Below, one piece after another: positions 53,656 through 61,511 of a DNA stretch of 64,000 bases. The first letter of the stretch is position 1; each line of letters begins with the position of its first letter. Under the pieces are notes generated by a model. That model did not search any database. It was not told the DNA's origin and was given only the letters and a program-made list of their open reading frames with translations. The position numbers and the translations under genes were made by a program. Origin of the DNA: UBA2336 sp964419145 (lineage in GTDB: Bacteria > Bacteroidota > Bacteroidia > Cytophagales > Cyclobacteriaceae); assembly GCA_964419145.1 (NCBI GenBank), contig CAYQOM010000001.1, positions 310,001-374,000 on the forward strand. Direction: 5' to 3'.

Positions 53656-56600
53656 ATGCTTTACTTCCTTCTGCAACGTCCCATTGCTGTATTGATGGTG
53701 CTTTTAGTGGCTCTTTCACTGAGCCTGCTGGCCTTCTTCACGTTGCCCGTTTCGCTCCTGCCCGATAAGGATGTGCCCGATATAACGGTTTCGGTTCGCT
53801 TTCCGAACAGCCCACCCGAAGAAATTGAGCAGAACATCCTCAAGCCCATCCGCGAAACCATGCTGGCCGTAAACGGCTTAAAAAACATGGAAAGCATTGC
53901 CCACAATGAAGCTGGTTCTGTGATGCTTCATTTTGAGTACAACACACCCATGGAGCTGGCGTACATTGAAGTGAATGAGAAGCTCGACAGGCTCACCAAT
54001 ACGCTACCGCGTACCCTGGAGCGGCCGCTGGTAGTAAAAGCTTCCACCTCCGATATTCCCATCGCCCGCGTACAGGTTTGGCCAACCCCTGCCGAAAACC
54101 TGGTGAGCACCTCTGAACTGGCGCGGTTTACATTGAAAAGGCGCCTGGAACAGTTAGACGGGGTGGGCCTGGTGGATATAAATGGCTGGCAGCAGCCGGT
54201 TATACGGGTAGCGCCCGATGCCGCGCGCCTCGCCAGTCTGGGCCTTACCGATAACGCCATCATTACGGCCATCCAGGAAGCCAATCTTCAACTGGGTGCA
54301 CTTACTGTGCGCGATGGAAACTACCGGTACTTTTTAAAAGTGTCTTCACGGCTTAGTGATCCTGATGAGATCGGAAGATTGCCGGTAAAACTCCCCAACG
54401 GCAACGAGTCGGTAAAGCTTAACCAGGTAGCCAACATATTTACGGAAGTGGAAAAGCCTTTGGGCTATCACCTGTTTAACGGGCATGATGCCATTGTGAT
54501 AACGGTTCACAAACAAGCTGCCGCTAAAATGACGGAAGTGATGCCGCGATTATATGAGGCTGTAAAGCAATTCAAGCAAGACTATTCACAACTTAATTTT
54601 GAGATCACACAAGACCAAAGCCTGTTGCTTGACATAAGCATCGACAACCTGTCGCAAGCTTTGCTGTGGGGTGGTCTTTTTGCCTTTGCCGTGTTGTTCC
54701 TGTTCATGGGCAACTGGCGAGAGCCTTTCATCATGGGCATCGTGCTGCCGGTATCCCTGCTCCTTTCCTTTTCACTGTTACACTTACTCAACATATCCCT
54801 GAATATTATTTCCCTCAGCGGCCTCGCCCTTGGACTCGGCATGTTGGTGGATAACTCCATTGTTATTGTTGACAACATAAGTCTAAAACGCAAGGAAGGT
54901 CTCTTGCTTACGGATGCCTGTGTGAAGGGCACACATGAAGTAATTATTCCATTAATCAGTTCTGCGCTCACAAATCTCGCAGTATTCATTCCCCTTATCT
55001 TTATGAGTGGCATTACAGGCGCTTTGTTTTACGACCAGGCGCTTTCGGTTACTGCTATCCTTACCTCCTCAATTTTATGTACGTTTATTCTTGTCCCTCT
55101 ATTGTACAAGCTGCTTTATCAAAATAACAACACGCACCTGCCGGAAGACAGCCGCTTCTTTATTGCGATGAAACGATGGTACCACCGTTCATTCCTATTT
55201 GTGTTCCGCTATAAACTAACTAGCCTATTGCTGATGGGTGTTTTCATTCCGGTATCCATCCTGCTCTTCATCTATCTTCCCAAAACCGGCTTCCCGATTA
55301 TCGAACGCACGGAAACGGTTGTGAATATTGATTGGAGCGAACCCATTCCAGTAACTGAATCCAGGAACCGGATCATGCAGCTTTCTTCAACTAGTAAACC
55401 TTATATTGAACACACGGAGGCTGAAGTTGGCCAACGACAATTCATGTTGGGTACAGAAAGCTTTACTGCACAACAGGCAACCCTGTACCTGAAATACCCT
55501 GATCAGTATACCAAAACCAGTTATGACTCAACCCTGTTGAACTTGCTTCGCAGCCGTTTTCCGCTTGCCCGTGTCGACTTATACAACGCGCCAAATGCTT
55601 TTGAACAATTGTTCACCAGTCGCCAACCCTACTATGAGGCCCGTTTCCGTGAACCGAAAACACAAAAAACACTGCCCGACAGCACCGCACAAATCTTGCT
55701 TCAAACCGCTACTCACAATACGCAGGCAGCACCCGGCAAAGGATTTGAAACCGAAACCGTGGCGGTTATCAGCCTGGACTTTATTAAAATGAAAAACTAC
55801 CAGGTTGATTATGGCGATCTCATCCGAAAACTGAACATTGTGTTTGGCGATTACCTGATCACCGACTTCAAAGACTTTGGAAGGGTTACGCCCGTGCGAT
55901 TCACAACCATACCCGGTGACTTCACCTACCTGCTGCAAACCCATACCGTGCGCAGTGCCAATGGTAAGGATTACCCGGTTACCGAATTCATACAGATGCG
56001 GTACGAAGATCACTACAAAAACCTGACGGCCGATGCCTCCGGAATTTATCAGTCGATTGAGTTAACAGCTTTAACCGATGCCGATGAAACGGAGGATTAC
56101 TTTAACACGTTGGCACGTGAGTCCGGTTTGGTGGTGGATTTCTCAGGACAATGGTTCGAAAACCAGGCTAACCTGAAGCAATTGCTTATTATCATGATCG
56201 TTTCCGTGTTGCTCATGTACTTCATCCTCACGGCCGAGTTCGAATCTTTCCGCCAACCGCTGCTGGTAATGGTAAGCATACCCCTTGGGTTTGCGGGCAG
56301 CTTGTTGTTGTTGTGGGCAATGGGTGGTACGCTTAACGTGATGTCGGGTATTGGGCTGGTGGTGGTGTTGGGTATTTTGGATAACGATGCCATTTTAAAA
56401 ATTGACCGCATTAACCGCTTACGCCAACACCTGCCGTTGGCCCAAGCCATTGAGCAAGCCGGGCTGGACCGGCTAAAGCCGATTGTGATGAACACTTGCA
56501 CCAACGTACTGGCGATTACACCCATTCTTTTTGCCAGCGGCCTTGGCGCTGACCTTCAACAACCCGTTGCCATTACCACCATTGGCGGGTTGATTGCTGC

Positions 56601-56676
56601 CACGTTTACAGCTTTGTATTTTGTTCCCTTATTATATTGGATTGTTGCTGTTAGAAGAAATCAAAGGAACCCATAG
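53656..56676 (+). CDS. RND efflux permease, second copy
   Basis: A 1006-aa RND permease starting FLLQRPIAVLMVLLV, with 12 predicted helices and two large periplasmic regions. The TM4 site reads GMLVDNSIVIVDN and the TM10 site GILDNDAILKIDR, so the AcrB Asp-Asp/Lys relay is replaced by Asp-Asn/Asn-Asp, a variant seen in several RND subgroups. It is convergent with the adaptor gene, whose stop is 4 bases away, rather than co-directional as in most RND operons. Substrate unknown. Confidence 0.88.
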   Translation: MLYFLLQRPIAVLMVLLVALSLSLLAFFTLPVSLLPDKDVPDITVSVRFPNSPPEEIEQNILKPIRETMLAVNGLKNMESIAHNEAGSVMLHFEYNTPMELAYIEVNEKLDRLTNTLPRTLERPLVVKASTSDIPIARVQVWPTPAENLVSTSELARFTLKRRLEQLDGVGLVDINGWQQPVIRVAPDAARLASLGLTDNAIITAIQEANLQLGALTVRDGNYRYFLKVSSRLSDPDEIGRLPVKLPNGNESVKLNQVANIFTEVEKPLGYHLFNGHDAIVITVHKQAAAKMTEVMPRLYEAVKQFKQDYSQLNFEITQDQSLLLDISIDNLSQALLWGGLFAFAVLFLFMGNWREPFIMGIVLPVSLLLSFSLLHLLNISLNIISLSGLALGLGMLVDNSIVIVDNISLKRKEGLLLTDACVKGTHEVIIPLISSALTNLAVFIPLIFMSGITGALFYDQALSVTAILTSSILCTFILVPLLYKLLYQNNNTHLPEDSRFFIAMKRWYHRSFLFVFRYKLTSLLLMGVFIPVSILLFIYLPKTGFPIIERTETVVNIDWSEPIPVTESRNRIMQLSSTSKPYIEHTEAEVGQRQFMLGTESFTAQQATLYLKYPDQYTKTSYDSTLLNLLRSRFPLARVDLYNAPNAFEQLFTSRQPYYEARFREPKTQKTLPDSTAQILLQTATHNTQAAPGKGFETETVAVISLDFIKMKNYQVDYGDLIRKLNIVFGDYLITDFKDFGRVTPVRFTTIPGDFTYLLQTHTVRSANGKDYPVTEFIQMRYEDHYKNLTADASGIYQSIELTALTDADETEDYFNTLARESGLVVDFSGQWFENQANLKQLLIIMIVSVLLMYFILTAEFESFRQPLLVMVSIPLGFAGSLLLLWAMGGTLNVMSGIGLVVVLGILDNDAILKIDRINRLRQHLPLAQAIEQAGLDRLKPIVMNTCTNVLAITPILFASGLGADLQQPVAITTIGGLIAATFTALYFVPLLYWIVAVRRNQRNP

Positions 56677-56680
56677 GCTT

Positions 56681-57751
56681 TTAGAATTTTCTCTCCACAC
56701 TTACCGGTGCATCATGTGCCAACTGCAAGTTGTTGGTAACAATAACGGCCTTGCCTTCTGTTAAACCATCCAAAATTTCCACTTCCTTGCCGTTTTCACG
56801 GCCGGTGTTTACGTAGTTCCATTTAGCCAGGCCGTCCTCGGCCGTAAACACCACTGAGCGGCCCGAGCGGATTACAACCGCCTCTTTGGGCACAATAAGG
56901 TGCTGTTCATGCGGAAGTCGTAACACCACCTGCACGTGCATGCCTGGCAGCAGGCTTGCATTGTTCTGTGCAATCAGGATGGTTATGTTTACCATACCCG
57001 TTTTTTCATCCACCCGTGGGTTCAGCTCCGCTACCCGGCCGGAATAGGATAATTCCTCTCCGGCTACATTGACTTCGGCCTGTATACCCTGCTTAAGGCG
57101 CAAGGCATCCACTTCCAGCACATCGCACACCACAGCCATAGCCGCTGGATTGTGCAGGTAGCAAAACAGCTTTCCTTCCTCAACCGGGTTACCCGGTTTC
57201 ACTTCCATGCCGGATACAACCCCGCCAAGGGCCGCACGCACAAAGGTATGTTCGTACTCCAACGCTGCCTCCTTGTAGGCCACCTCAGCTGCGGCCAGCC
57301 CGCTTGAGATAAGGATATTCGCTTTGATACGCTTTTGACGCACCGAGTCTGCTCCGTTAAAACTCATCATCTGGTCTTCAAAGGCCAGCTTCTTTTCTTC
57401 AAGTTGTACACGGGCCCGCTCCAACTGCAACTGCTGGCGTGCATACTCCAGTTGTGCCAGCACATCACCTTTCTTTACACGCTGGCCATTGCCCACCCAT
57501 ACCTTCTCTACCATACCCGCACGCCTGAACTTCACCTGAACTTCTTCAACAGCCTGTACGCGGCCGCTGGTATAAATGAGATACTCGAAAGGTTTACGTA
57601 CAGCCTCCACCACCTGAACCTCAGTGGGCGGTATGTCGCGCCTAGCCTGTTGCGGGTCTTCTTCTTGTATTTTCTCCTTTGCTGCGCAACCTGCTATTAT
57701 TGCCAAAACAAAAAGTAGCAGGACAAAACTTACAGTTCTAAAATTATTCAT
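56681..57751 (-). CDS. RND periplasmic adaptor (HlyD/AcrA family) lipoprotein
   Basis: A 356-aa adaptor with a lipobox (AIIAGC), a lipoyl half-domain (VEKVWVGNGQRVKKGDVLAQL), a short coiled-coil hairpin (about 105-160), the second lipoyl half (TFVRAALGGVVSGMEVKPGNPV), and beta-barrel and membrane-proximal domains. It would bridge an RND permease and a TolC channel. It lies downstream of cassette A on the same strand (gap 104 bases) and may be cotranscribed with that propeller. No TolC gene is found in the island. Confidence 0.88.
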   Translation of the reverse strand: MNNFRTVSFVLLLFVLAIIAGCAAKEKIQEEDPQQARRDIPPTEVQVVEAVRKPFEYLIYTSGRVQAVEEVQVKFRRAGMVEKVWVGNGQRVKKGDVLAQLEYARQQLQLERARVQLEEKKLAFEDQMMSFNGADSVRQKRIKANILISSGLAAAEVAYKEAALEYEHTFVRAALGGVVSGMEVKPGNPVEEGKLFCYLHNPAAMAVVCDVLEVDALRLKQGIQAEVNVAGEELSYSGRVAELNPRVDEKTGMVNITILIAQNNASLLPGMHVQVVLRLPHEQHLIVPKEAVVIRSGRSVVFTAEDGLAKWNYVNTGRENGKEVEILDGLTEGKAVIVTNNLQLAHDAPVSVERKF

Positions 57752-57855
57752 CAGAACTAAGCTATTGATTTTTTCGGGCTAATGAAAATGATGTTTCTTT
57801 TACCATCCACGCATCATGCAATCCTGCGATTGAAATACAAGCCCAATAAATATTA

Positions 57856-58989
57856 TTACTTGATGTATCTGATGTTCATCCGTCCCAACTGTAATGAATC
57901 CTCATCAGGTGCTTTTGTGAAATCTCGCCAAATGTATAAGGCTTCAGAAGTAGTAAAATAGTCGTCTGGGAAGTACTTTTCTCTGTCCAGGGATAACTCA
58001 ATGAGTGGATTGAAGACCTCATCAAAAAGCATCAATGATGCAGGCTTAGTCATCATTGTTGTAGGCTTCATATCATTTGTCAAAATGGGTTGATTTCCCC
58101 AATGAGCACGCACAGACATGTTATCCTTATTTAAATAGAATACTTTTTGAAACATTGTATTTGTTAACATTCGATGCTCAATACCCATGCCATCTTGTGA
58201 ATAGGGCGATGACCTGTTTTCGGAAGTATTGCTAAGTGCCGGAAAACATCCGGATAAGTTACCCTTTCGGTTGTAAAGACAAATTTCTGAATCAACAACA
58301 AAATTGCAGATTATCCTGTCATTATAAAATGATAGATTAGGAATAATGTCAGAAGAAAAATCACCTTTGTTATCCCGTATATATTGGCTGTAATGAACCG
58401 CTAATAGATTAACCTTTCCCGTTTCAAGAAACAATTCGGCAACAATCGGTTTTGAAAGGCCCGTTTCTCTTCCATTTGATTCAAAGTCTTCTGCTTGAAA
58501 ATACATCAGCAATGATCGACTTTGAGCATCATAAAATATGCCTGAGCCAGAAGCAGCAATTAGTGATCCATTCATTGCTTGATGGGATAACTTATGAACA
58601 GTTCCCTTTTCACTTAAAAGTTTTATTCCCGTTGGATCAAATATAAAAATTGAATCAAGGTTATGAACAAACAACCCATAAACCTTTAGGACTTCATTTG
58701 GTCCATGTCGGTTTAAACTGATGCGAGTAATGAATGATTTTTTGTCCAGATTAAATAGATCAATTGTATGGCGAATAGGGTTATAGCCAGCTAAGCAGTT
58801 CTCCCCATTAAAAACAAAAGGGCTATTTTTTCTATAATAAACAAGAGCAGCAGTGTCAATAGGAATTGAAACCTCTTCAAAAGTAATTGATTCAATTGTC
58901 CTTTTACGGTGTTGAGTATCAGTCTGCTTGTTGAAGCAGGAGACAGTTAGAAGAAATAGAATAGCAAATGCGTATTTATAGTGAATCAT
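57856..58989 (-). CDS. DUF4221-like six-bladed beta-propeller lipoprotein (cassette A)
   Basis: About 377 aa from the ATG at 58989, which yields a signal with lipobox LLTVSC. Landmarks: SLNRHGPNEVLKVYGLFVHN, DSIFIFDPTGIKLLSEKGTV, and a late block LMLFDEVFNPLIELSL. The usual YDxxRxxYYR block is altered to YLNKDNMSVRAH, making this the most divergent of the five. It is followed by an RND adaptor gene. Function unknown. Confidence 0.73.
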   Translation of the reverse strand: MIHYKYAFAILFLLTVSCFNKQTDTQHRKRTIESITFEEVSIPIDTAALVYYRKNSPFVFNGENCLAGYNPIRHTIDLFNLDKKSFITRISLNRHGPNEVLKVYGLFVHNLDSIFIFDPTGIKLLSEKGTVHKLSHQAMNGSLIAASGSGIFYDAQSRSLLMYFQAEDFESNGRETGLSKPIVAELFLETGKVNLLAVHYSQYIRDNKGDFSSDIIPNLSFYNDRIICNFVVDSEICLYNRKGNLSGCFPALSNTSENRSSPYSQDGMGIEHRMLTNTMFQKVFYLNKDNMSVRAHWGNQPILTNDMKPTTMMTKPASLMLFDEVFNPLIELSLDREKYFPDDYFTTSEALYIWRDFTKAPDEDSLQLGRMNIRYIK

Positions 58990-59026
58990 TAAAACCGGTC
59001 TAGTTACGAATACGGAAATTTTAAAG

Positions 59027-59145
59027 GCTGCCTTAAAAGCAAATATCAACTTGAAAATTCATCCTAAACAAAATCTGATTGGTAAAAATTTGATTCTTGA
59101 CTGTTAGAATTGAATCTGCAGTTTCAACATTAAATTTAAGGCAGC
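59027..59145 (-). repeat. long-range inverted repeat between peptide and propeller genes (cassette A)
   Basis: GCTGCCTTAAA (59027-59037) and its exact complement (59135-59145) flank a 97-base loop. On the minus strand the second arm is followed by TTTAAAATTT. It occupies the same place as the hairpins of the other four cassettes, with a much larger loop. Confidence 0.55.
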
Positions 59146-59157
59146 ACTATTGAGAAA

Positions 59158-59376
59158 TTATTCGATAGACATTTGATCGCAGTTATAGTAAACATAACAT
59201 TGCGTACCAGTAGATACCCATGTAACACATTCGACCCCAACATACGGGTATGTGCACCTTTCTCCTTTATGATATTCTGGCTTTACATAGGCTTTAACCT
59301 CATAAATATTGGAACCAAAAGTCATGAGTGCTGAAATCATGAAGCCTGAAAATGCTTTTAAGATAGATTTTCTCAT
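59158..59376 (-). CDS. short secreted cysteine-containing peptide (cassette A)
   Basis: A 72-aa precursor: basic start (MRKSILKAF), hydrophobic core, cleavage likely after IYEVKA, and a tyrosine-rich mature part of about 43 residues with four cysteines (ERCTY, VECVTW, TQCYVYY, NCDQ). It lies 25 bases downstream of leader R5. Related to the other peptides by layout and leader, not by clear sequence similarity. Function unknown. Confidence 0.68.
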   Translation of the reverse strand: MRKSILKAFSGFMISALMTFGSNIYEVKAYVKPEYHKGERCTYPYVGVECVTWVSTGTQCYVYYNCDQMSIE

Positions 59377-59401
59377 AAATAACAGTGTTTATTTTTTAAC
59401 T

Positions 59402-59530
59402 TACCCACCCCCTCCGGAACCTCCTCGCCAACTGTCCCTTCGGACGACCGGTTAGTGAAGTGTGCAAGGGTGAATTGTTAATCCTAAGGTAAACCGGTTA
59501 TAGTGCAGTTTCCTTGCACTCTCAAAAAAA
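59402..59530 (-). repeat. cassette leader repeat R5 (short form)
   Basis: About 129 bases nearly identical to R4. The hairpin (59426-59457) has GUCC/GGAC on the transcript strand where R4 has GCCC/GGGC. The dyad is AGTGCAG-tttcc-TTGCACT (59502-59520). It ends about 40 bases before the intact boundary gene, marking the outer edge of the island. Confidence 0.82.
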
Positions 59531-59571
59531 AATCGTTCAAAAACCTAAGATTGGCAATAAAGCACGTTGAA

Positions 59572-59931
59572 TCACCGGCTGATTTGCCGCCACAAAAAGC
59601 CCACTTCAAGAGCCGTAAACACGGCATAAACTGCGATGAAAAACACCACATTTTCTAAGGCTCCGGGGCGGTCTTCCCAAATGATTAAGGCCAGGTATGC
59701 ACCGTATGCCAAAAGTTTTATGGCGATGCTGGCCAGGTAAAAATGAACGAAAAAATCGGGCCTGTCTTTGTGAATGCGCAGCAGGTAAAAATACAGTCCG
59801 ATGGTACTGGCCGTTAGCAGTACCAGGCTCTGATAGAAGAATGAAGGAAGTGCTGAAAAGGATTGGCTCACACCCAGGATGACCACAATCACCAACCCCA
59901 TCGTAACCAAAAAACCAGTCCGGTTGCTCAC
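59572..59931 (-). CDS. small four-helix membrane protein of the ATP synthase neighbourhood (AtpI-like position)
   Basis: A 119-aa protein with four hydrophobic segments (about residues 7-25, 33-50, 66-85, 95-113) and a conserved-looking WEDRPGALENVVFF loop. In Bacteroidota a protein of this kind lies between atpZ and atpB and may assist Fo assembly; I rely on memory for that. Its ATG overlaps the atpZ stop by 4 bases. The last 119 bases are duplicated at 40125-40243 beside atpB, showing this gene is the insertion target. Confidence 0.7.
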   Translation of the reverse strand: MSNRTGFLVTMGLVIVVILGVSQSFSALPSFFYQSLVLLTASTIGLYFYLLRIHKDRPDFFVHFYLASIAIKLLAYGAYLALIIWEDRPGALENVVFFIAVYAVFTALEVGFLWRQISR

Positions 59932-60164
59932 GACTTATCAATAGACTTATACAACTGATACATCATCCCCGCAAAGGCGATGAACACAAACACAATCAGA
60001 AAGATGGGATACTTTAACTTCAACCAGCCGTCAAGTAAATAACCGAGCCACGCAAACAGTCCAATGGTAACCAAAAGCTGCAGGGCGAGGCTGCTGTACT
60101 TCAGGTAGCTGTTAGATGGTTTTGGCTTCTGTTCCGGTGAGGGATCGCGATGTTCCGAAGCCAT
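59928..60164 (-). CDS. AtpZ/AtpI-family protein
   Basis: About 79 aa (ATG 60164; another ATG at 60173). A proline-rich polar N-terminus is followed by two helices, LQLLVTIGLFAWLGYLLDGW and PIFLIVFVFIAFAGMMYQLYK, the hallmark of AtpZ/AtpI, which assist assembly or ion supply of the F-type ATPase. Its 5' end overlaps the bactofilin gene by more than 50 bases in another frame. It is now separated from atpB by the island. Confidence 0.8.
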   Translation of the reverse strand: MASEHRDPSPEQKPKPSNSYLKYSSLALQLLVTIGLFAWLGYLLDGWLKLKYPIFLIVFVFIAFAGMMYQLYKSIDKS

Positions 60165-60552
60165 TGTTTTCACCTATCTTGATTTCCTTAATGGTGGCGC
60201 CCATCTTACAGCTTCCGTTAAAGGATGCACCTGGCTCAACCACCAACTTACCGGTAACGATATCACCGTGAATCACGGCTGTTGCTTTCAATACTAACAA
60301 CTCTGCAATTTCAATTTTACCCTTCACTTCACCTTCTATGTCGGCATTCTGCGCAGTGATGTTGCCTTGTACTTGTGAAGAAGGGCCTAAGGCCACTTTT
60401 GATTTTGATTTAACATGACCGGTTACCCTTCCTTCAATGCGGATGTTTCCATAGGTTTCAATATTACCCTCCAGAAAGGTTCCCTTTCCAATGTTGTTGC
60501 TGGAATTGCTGATTTCTTCGGCTACTCGTTTTTCTTCTTTTGAAGTAAACAT
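60112..60552 (-). CDS. bactofilin-family cytoskeletal protein
   Basis: A 146-aa polymer-forming protein. The central beta-helix domain (about residues 20-115) shows the regular short-strand pattern: FLEGNIETYGNIRIEGRVTG, KVALGPSSQVQGNITAQNADIEGEV (abridged). Bactofilins self-assemble into filaments that position wall enzymes. The M23 peptidase gene lies 12 bases upstream, matching the known bactofilin/M23 pairing. The C-terminal codons overlap the atpZ start. Confidence 0.9.
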   Translation of the reverse strand: MFTSKEEKRVAEEISNSSNNIGKGTFLEGNIETYGNIRIEGRVTGHVKSKSKVALGPSSQVQGNITAQNADIEGEVKGKIEIAELLVLKATAVIHGDIVTGKLVVEPGASFNGSCKMGATIKEIKIGENNGFGTSRSLTGTEAKTI

Positions 60553-60564
60553 GTTTTTGTCTGG

Positions 60565-61428
60565 TTAAAATGTTACAAACTCTTCCGGATTAAGCGGGTT
60601 GCCGTTGTACCACAACTCAAAGTGCAGGTGTGGGCCATCCGTCATCTCTCCGCTATTGCCAACTATAGAAACGATTTCTCCGCCATTGACAAAAGTACCA
60701 ACTTTTTTATAGAGTTGGGCATTGTGCTTATAGACCGAGATCAGGTTGCCTTTATGCTGAATCATCATCACATACCCGGAGTCTTGTGTCCAGGAAGCAA
60801 AAATCACCGTTCCATCTGCGATGTTCTTTACCGGCTCATTGGTTTTGGCCACAATGTCAACCCCATAATGAGCACGTTGCGCGTCATAATGATCGGAAAT
60901 GAATCCCGTAAGGGGCGAAAAGAAGAAGGTTTCCTGTAATTCACGGTACTTCACACTGGCCAGGGTGATCAAGGCCAGGTCTGATTTTTCAAACTCTTTG
61001 CGAAATGATGAATCCGATGGTGCAAGCTTAAGTTCATCTGGTTTCACAAGCGGTTGCCCTTCGCTGCTTAAAATCTTAGCGGGGTCGTTGAAATCACTGG
61101 TATCACCACTCAGCACCCTTTGAATACCTAAGATGAACTGGTCCTTGCGGTCAACTTCCAGGTAAAGGGAATCCACTTTCTGATCAAGCTCAATCAACTG
61201 CTTGTTCATTTGCATTTGCGCGAAGCGAGGGTCGAACCACTTCGCCAAGATGGTTTGCGACAAAAACAGGCTGATCGCGAAGATGATCGCGAAGATGATC
61301 ACTGAAAAAAGGATTACCTTCGAATAGGTAAAACCCATGCTGGTTTTCTCGGCAAAGTTCTCCTCATTCCGGATTACCAGTTGGTATCGGTTGGTTAACC
61401 AGTTAGAAATGGTCTTTTTTGGCTTCAA
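60565..61428 (-). CDS. M23-family (LytM) peptidoglycan endopeptidase
   Basis: A 287-aa protein with one N-terminal transmembrane helix (about residues 36-60), a periplasmic coiled coil (about 70-105) and a LytM domain (about 165-285). Zinc ligands are seen in RAHYGVDIV and HLHFELW. Both zinc-binding motifs are intact, so it is probably an active cross-link hydrolase. It is coupled to the bactofilin gene, suggesting a shape or curvature module. Confidence 0.9.
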   Translation of the reverse strand: MKPKKTISNWLTNRYQLVIRNEENFAEKTSMGFTYSKVILFSVIIFAIIFAISLFLSQTILAKWFDPRFAQMQMNKQLIELDQKVDSLYLEVDRKDQFILGIQRVLSGDTSDFNDPAKILSSEGQPLVKPDELKLAPSDSSFRKEFEKSDLALITLASVKYRELQETFFFSPLTGFISDHYDAQRAHYGVDIVAKTNEPVKNIADGTVIFASWTQDSGYVMMIQHKGNLISVYKHNAQLYKKVGTFVNGGEIVSIVGNSGEMTDGPHLHFELWYNGNPLNPEEFVTF

Positions 61429-61445
61429 ATCGCGATTTTAACCCA

Positions 61446-61453
61446 CAAAAGTA
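61446..61453 (-). promoter_or_regulatory. possible -7 promoter box for the M23-bactofilin-atpZ operon (TACTTTTG)
   Basis: On the minus strand an exact TANNTTTG lies about 18 bases before the M23 gene start. The -33 element is not recognisable. Confidence 0.4.
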
Positions 61454-61511
61454 GATAATCTGGGCGTAATTAATATGGAATATTCGTTTTTTGCGTTTCT
61501 TAACCGTTGAA

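Noticed and set aside
47259..56676. Non-AcrB proton-relay residues in both RND permeases as evidence of inactivity
   Set aside because: Asp-Asn in TM4 and loss of the TM10 lysine occur in established RND subfamilies, so they do not indicate a broken pump.
42602..59376. Firm assignment of the peptides to the NVEALA family
   Set aside because: The NVEALA motif itself is absent; only size, export signal, partner gene and vaguely similar cleavage regions (DVEAA, EVKA) agree.
40244..59571. Island as an insertion sequence, phage or conjugative element
   Set aside because: No transposase, integrase, relaxase, phage structural gene or tRNA was recognised, and no short terminal inverted repeats were seen at the boundaries.
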